From RFPI01 sp964398195 (GTDB lineage Bacteria > Pseudomonadota > Gammaproteobacteria > Burkholderiales > Methylophilaceae): DNA of 8,587 nt. Within the stretch, counting starts at the first letter, position 1. Each line of letters begins with the position of its first letter. The notes beneath the pieces were generated by a model. The model was not told the origin of the DNA. It did not search any database and saw only the letters and a program-made list of their open reading frames with translations. The position numbers were made by a program, and so were the translations under genes. The DNA lies in contig CAYNLW010000049.1 in assembly GCA_964398195.1 (NCBI GenBank), positions 1-8,587 on the forward strand, in the 5' to 3' direction. Shown here one piece after another: positions 6,411-8,587 of this stretch.

Positions 6411-7770
6411 CGAATTGCTTCCTGTCCAATTTGAAATCCTCTTTGCCTCATCACTGACTCTATCCCTTGCGAGACAATCGCGATTTGCCAAGAGGTCTGT
6501 ATGCGCAAGGCCTGCGCGTCGGCGATTTGAATATCGATTTGATTAATCTCACGCACCATATTCATCAAATCGTTCCATGTTCTTCTGCCAGCCAGAAACT
6601 GCCTTTCCCATGCCGCTTGAATATCTTTGGCGGCGAGTAAAGAGGTTTGTAAGGTATCGATACGATGCGAAATTGGCGCAAATTGCGAATGCGCCACGCG
6701 CAACTGTTCTGCAATCGAGCGCTTGCCTGCCTCAAGATCGGCGATAGACGCTTCGTAACGCAATTTTGCCGCCTCGATATTGCTAAATACGGATAGCCCA
6801 GCGCCGAAATTGGTGCCGATTTCAATAAACACACGAGAAATGGGCGGGATACTGCCTATACCGTACTGGCTAAAGGTATCTGGATTGAGAAAACTGCCAT
6901 ATTGGCGTTCAAATCTGAGGCTGACATCAGGCTGTAAATAGGACTGTGAAATGGCAAATTCTGCTTGTTGGATTTTGATTTGCGACTCCAAGCGCTCCAG
7001 CGTAGGGTCATTGCGATAAGCCTCAATTAATAAATCAGTGGCATTGTCTTGAATAGGAATAAATTCAGCGATTTGCTCAGTCACTTGCGCCATGGTTAAC
7101 CGAGCGCCGGTCAACTGCATCAGCGTTTCCAAAGCCGCCAACATAGAAGTTTCTACATTGATGTAATCGGCTTGCAGTTGTTGAATCCGCATCACCACCT
7201 GATTTAAATCAGCTTCGGGCGAAACACCACCCTGAATACGTCTTTCAATCAGGCCTTTTAATTTTTCATGGTCCTCAAGGCTTCTTTGTATGGCTTGCAT
7301 ACGCAAACTGCTAGAAACCAAGGCGCTGTAATATTGCAACACCCGCAAGGACAACTCTTTGCGGGTTAAGCGCAAAGCGCTAGCTGAGTATTCATCGCTA
7401 GCTTGCGCCTTTTCTAGCAAAGCGGTTAAGCGCCCGCCTGTCCACAACGGTTGCGATAAACGAAAGGTATATACCGTATCGTCTTGGTTGTTGCCGAATG
7501 AATACTGAGGATCTTTAGCAGCAGGATTGATGCGCTGTATGCTAAAAAATTCCATTTGGCGGAATCCACTGCCGCGTCGGCAGATTGAATTAACGATAAT
7601 TGCGATTGCACGCTGGGGTGGCTGGTGATAGACAGATTGATCAGTTCTGCCAAGGAAAAAGCCCAACATGAAGAACTCAAGCAAAGCGAGATTAAGACGG
7701 TGCTTAATACCTGTTTTGAAAACAACCTTTTTTTGCTGCTTGCCACATATGCTGTAATCAAATCGACCAT
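6407..7770 (-). pseudogene. Type I secretion outer membrane factor, TolC/LapE (AggA-like) family, interrupted by a frameshift
   Basis: This would be the outer membrane channel of the secretion operon. One frame encodes the N-terminus from ATG 7770: a basic KKR, a hydrophobic signal segment (VLSTVLISLCL), likely cleavage after CWA (residue 37), then SLAELINLSITSHPSVQSQ and SADAAVDSAKWNF. At the six-T run 7549-7544 (minus strand) homology moves to another frame. That frame continues FSIQRINPAAKDPQYSFGN, the family motif LSQPLWTGGRL and long TolC-type helices down to the stop at 6407. Adding one T would give a continuous 454-residue protein, a normal length for the family. As written, translation from 7770 stops near 7426 after about 114 residues. 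A TTG at 7800 is an alternative start; neither start has a strong ribosome-binding site. The cause may be a homopolymer sequencing error, a real loss-of-function mutation, or a slightly larger deletion, since 1 and 10 missing bases give the same shift. The rest of the gene and the downstream operon look intact, which favours an error or a recent event. Confidence 0.85.
6418..6423 (-). promoter_or_regulatory. Ribosome-binding site that sets the ABC transporter start
   Basis: AGGAAG on the minus strand ends seven bases before the ATG at 6410, inside the 3' end of the outer membrane factor gene. With the ATGA stop/start overlap, it supports the 708-residue form of the ABC protein over a 735-residue form starting at 6491. 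Confidence 0.65.
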
Positions 7771-8149
7771 CCAACGAGGAATAAATACACAAGACTTCAA
7801 AGAGAACCTATCAATACAAAATTATTAATGCCCCAGAATTGATTGATTTGTTGTTATTCAACTCAATTTCTGGGGCATCTTGTTATTTAAAAAATATCTC
7901 TGGAAAAGACTTAAAATTCTAATGCAAGAGCCTGATTTGAAAAACCTATCTAGCAATAGGATTTGCCCTAGATTTTAGTCAGCAGACGGGTTTGATAATA
8001 TACCTAGAATTAGTCCTACTTAAATATGGGATATAAAGATAGTTAACTTATTGTATTTATTTGTTTTTATAATAAATAATTGAATATATTACACAAACTA
8101 AATTCAAATTAATTTCTGGTCTTGAAGCATTTAATAATCATATAGAATT
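7771..8149. other. AT-rich intergenic region upstream of the secretion operon
   Basis: About 380 bases separate the secretion operon from the terminator of the peroxidase gene. No reading frame here has family resemblance or a good ribosome-binding site. From about 7880 on it is strikingly AT-rich compared with the flanking genes. It holds the strong stem-loop at 7828-7878 and two small weak inverted repeats: CCTAT/ATAGG at 7945-7960 and TATTTATT/AATAAATA at 8054-8078. The promoter of the leftward secretion operon should lie in this stretch, but I could not pick out convincing -35/-10 boxes. Whether it is regulatory DNA or the remnant of a lost gene cannot be decided by eye. Confidence 0.6.
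7828..7878. repeat. Long inverted repeat / stem-loop upstream of the secretion operon
   Basis: ATGCCCCAGAATTGA (7828-7842) is complementary to TCAATTTCTGGGGCAT (7863-7878) over 15 base pairs with a single bulged base. Inside it, GTTG (7850-7853) can pair with CAAC (7859-7862) around a TTATT loop, extending the structure. On neither strand is it followed by a solid T-run, so it is not a textbook intrinsic terminator. It ends 58 bases upstream of ATG 7770, where a leader hairpin, attenuator or operator for the secretion operon could sit. No gene on the plus strand ends here that would need a terminator. Confidence 0.7.
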
Positions 8150-8188
8150 AAAAAAAACCCTGTCAAACAGTAAGTTTAACAAGGTTTT
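8150..8188 (-). terminator. Intrinsic terminator of the glutathione-peroxidase-like gene
   Basis: On the minus strand, AAAACCTTGTTAAAC (8188-8174), a five-base loop and GTTTGACAGGGTTTT (8168-8154) form a stem of 15 positions with two mismatches, followed by an uninterrupted T-run down to 8150. It begins about 30 bases after the stop codon at 8219. The plus strand lacks a T-run after the stem, so it works leftwards only. Confidence 0.85.
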
Positions 8189-8218
8189 ATCAGGATTTAA
8201 AAAATCGCAAAAAAGGTA

Positions 8219-8587
8219 TTAATTGCGTTTTAAGTAAGGCTTCAATTTATCCATCACTTCAGCACTATCCGGTGCAACATCACTACTAAATACATACACC
8301 TTTTTAGCTTCTGGCAGAATCAGATATTTATAAAAATTCCACATCGGCGCTTGGTGGGTCAACTGTGTGAGTTTCTTATGCAATGGGTTGGCATTAGGGC
8401 CGACCACAGAAGTTTTGAGCACCATAGGGAAATTGACTTGGTAAGTCTTTTTGCAGAAATCGCCAATTTCTTTATCCAATTTCAATTCCTGATTAAAGTC
8501 ATTGGAAGGAAAGCCTAATACCAACAAGTTGCCTTGATAGCGGCTAGACATCTTCTCTAGTGCTTCAAATTGCGGGGTAAAGCCGCA
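8219..8587 (-). CDS. Glutathione peroxidase / thiol peroxidase family protein, C-terminal part (5' end outside the window)
   Basis: The frame is open to the right edge and the visible part is 122 residues. It begins CGFTPQFEALEKM, where the first Cys corresponds to the peroxidatic Cys of the family motif (normally preceded by NVASK or similar), so the ATG at 8551 is internal. Other landmarks are VLGFPSNDF (fragment residues 23-31), a second Cys at residue 45 in IGDFC, FPMVLKTSVVGPNANPLHKKL, and WNFYKYL, whose Trp83 and Asn84 fit the catalytic tetrad. The family's usual Gln in FPxNQF is Asp30 here. Cys45, about 44 residues after the first Cys, sits where thioredoxin-dependent members carry the resolving Cys. 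The enzyme therefore probably reduces peroxides using thioredoxin rather than glutathione (inference). The protein lacks the long insert of tetrameric animal enzymes. A strong terminator follows its stop. Confidence 0.88.
   Translation of the reverse strand, partial: CGFTPQFEALEKMSSRYQGNLLVLGFPSNDFNQELKLDKEIGDFCKKTYQVNFPMVLKTSVVGPNANPLHKKLTQLTHQAPMWNFYKYLILPEAKKVYVFSSDVAPDSAEVMDKLKPYLKRN

Noticed and set aside
6411..6491. Longer N-terminus for the ABC transporter (start at 6491)
   Set aside because: The extra 27 residues lie entirely inside the upstream outer membrane factor gene and resemble nothing in the family. The ATGA overlap and AGGAAG site support ATG 6410.
7550..7792. Open frame upstream of the T-run in the same frame as the outer membrane factor C-terminal part, giving an apparent 461-residue protein
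   Set aside because: Its first ~80 residues have no signal peptide or family similarity, while the alternative frame over the same DNA has a good signal peptide and the expected N-terminal motif. It is a shadow frame exposed by the frameshift.
7625..7828. Plus-strand 67-residue open frame at the start of the secretion operon
   Set aside because: It is antisense to the signal-peptide region of the outer membrane factor and has no ribosome-binding site or recognisable features.

Overview
The window reads as ordinary chromosomal DNA of a Gram-negative bacterium. It carries a Tat-exported methionine sulfoxide repair system (MsrP/MsrQ), PEP synthase with its regulator, and a three-part type I secretion system that spans two membranes. 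The mix of families and the moderate G+C of the genes suggest a betaproteobacterium, perhaps a methylophilaceae-like one. That placement is inference from gene content only.

Left half, + strand. The window opens inside the 3' end of ppsA (PEP synthase). Seven bases later comes ppsR, the kinase/phosphotransferase that switches PEP synthase off and on. After a 145-base gap come msrP and msrQ, the periplasmic molybdoenzyme and its haem-b membrane partner, which repair oxidised methionine in envelope proteins. A degenerate 17-base tandem repeat runs over the msrQ stop codon into the 157-base gap before the convergent operon.

Right half, - strand. A tightly packed type I secretion operon is read leftwards from about 7770 to 3067: a TolC/LapE-like outer membrane factor, a LapB-like ABC transporter with a degenerate peptidase-like N-terminus, and a LapC/HlyD-like adaptor. 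The first two genes overlap by ATGA. The ribosome-binding site of the third overlaps the stop of the second. No secreted substrate (adhesin or RTX protein) and no LapD/LapG-type control genes lie in the window. The outer membrane factor is split by a frameshift at a six-T run, so as written it would not be made at full length.

Upstream of the operon lies about 380 bases of very AT-rich DNA without a convincing gene. It contains a strong stem-loop at 7828-7878 and, at its far end, an intrinsic terminator (8150-8188) for a glutathione-peroxidase-family gene. That gene enters from the right edge and is cut exactly at its peroxidatic cysteine.

I found no CRISPR array, tRNA, rRNA, insertion sequence or phage gene, and no clearly new multi-gene system. 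The items most worth checking are the broken outer membrane factor, the stem-loop upstream of the operon, the 17-base repeat at the msrQ end and the same-strand ppsA-ppsR layout.
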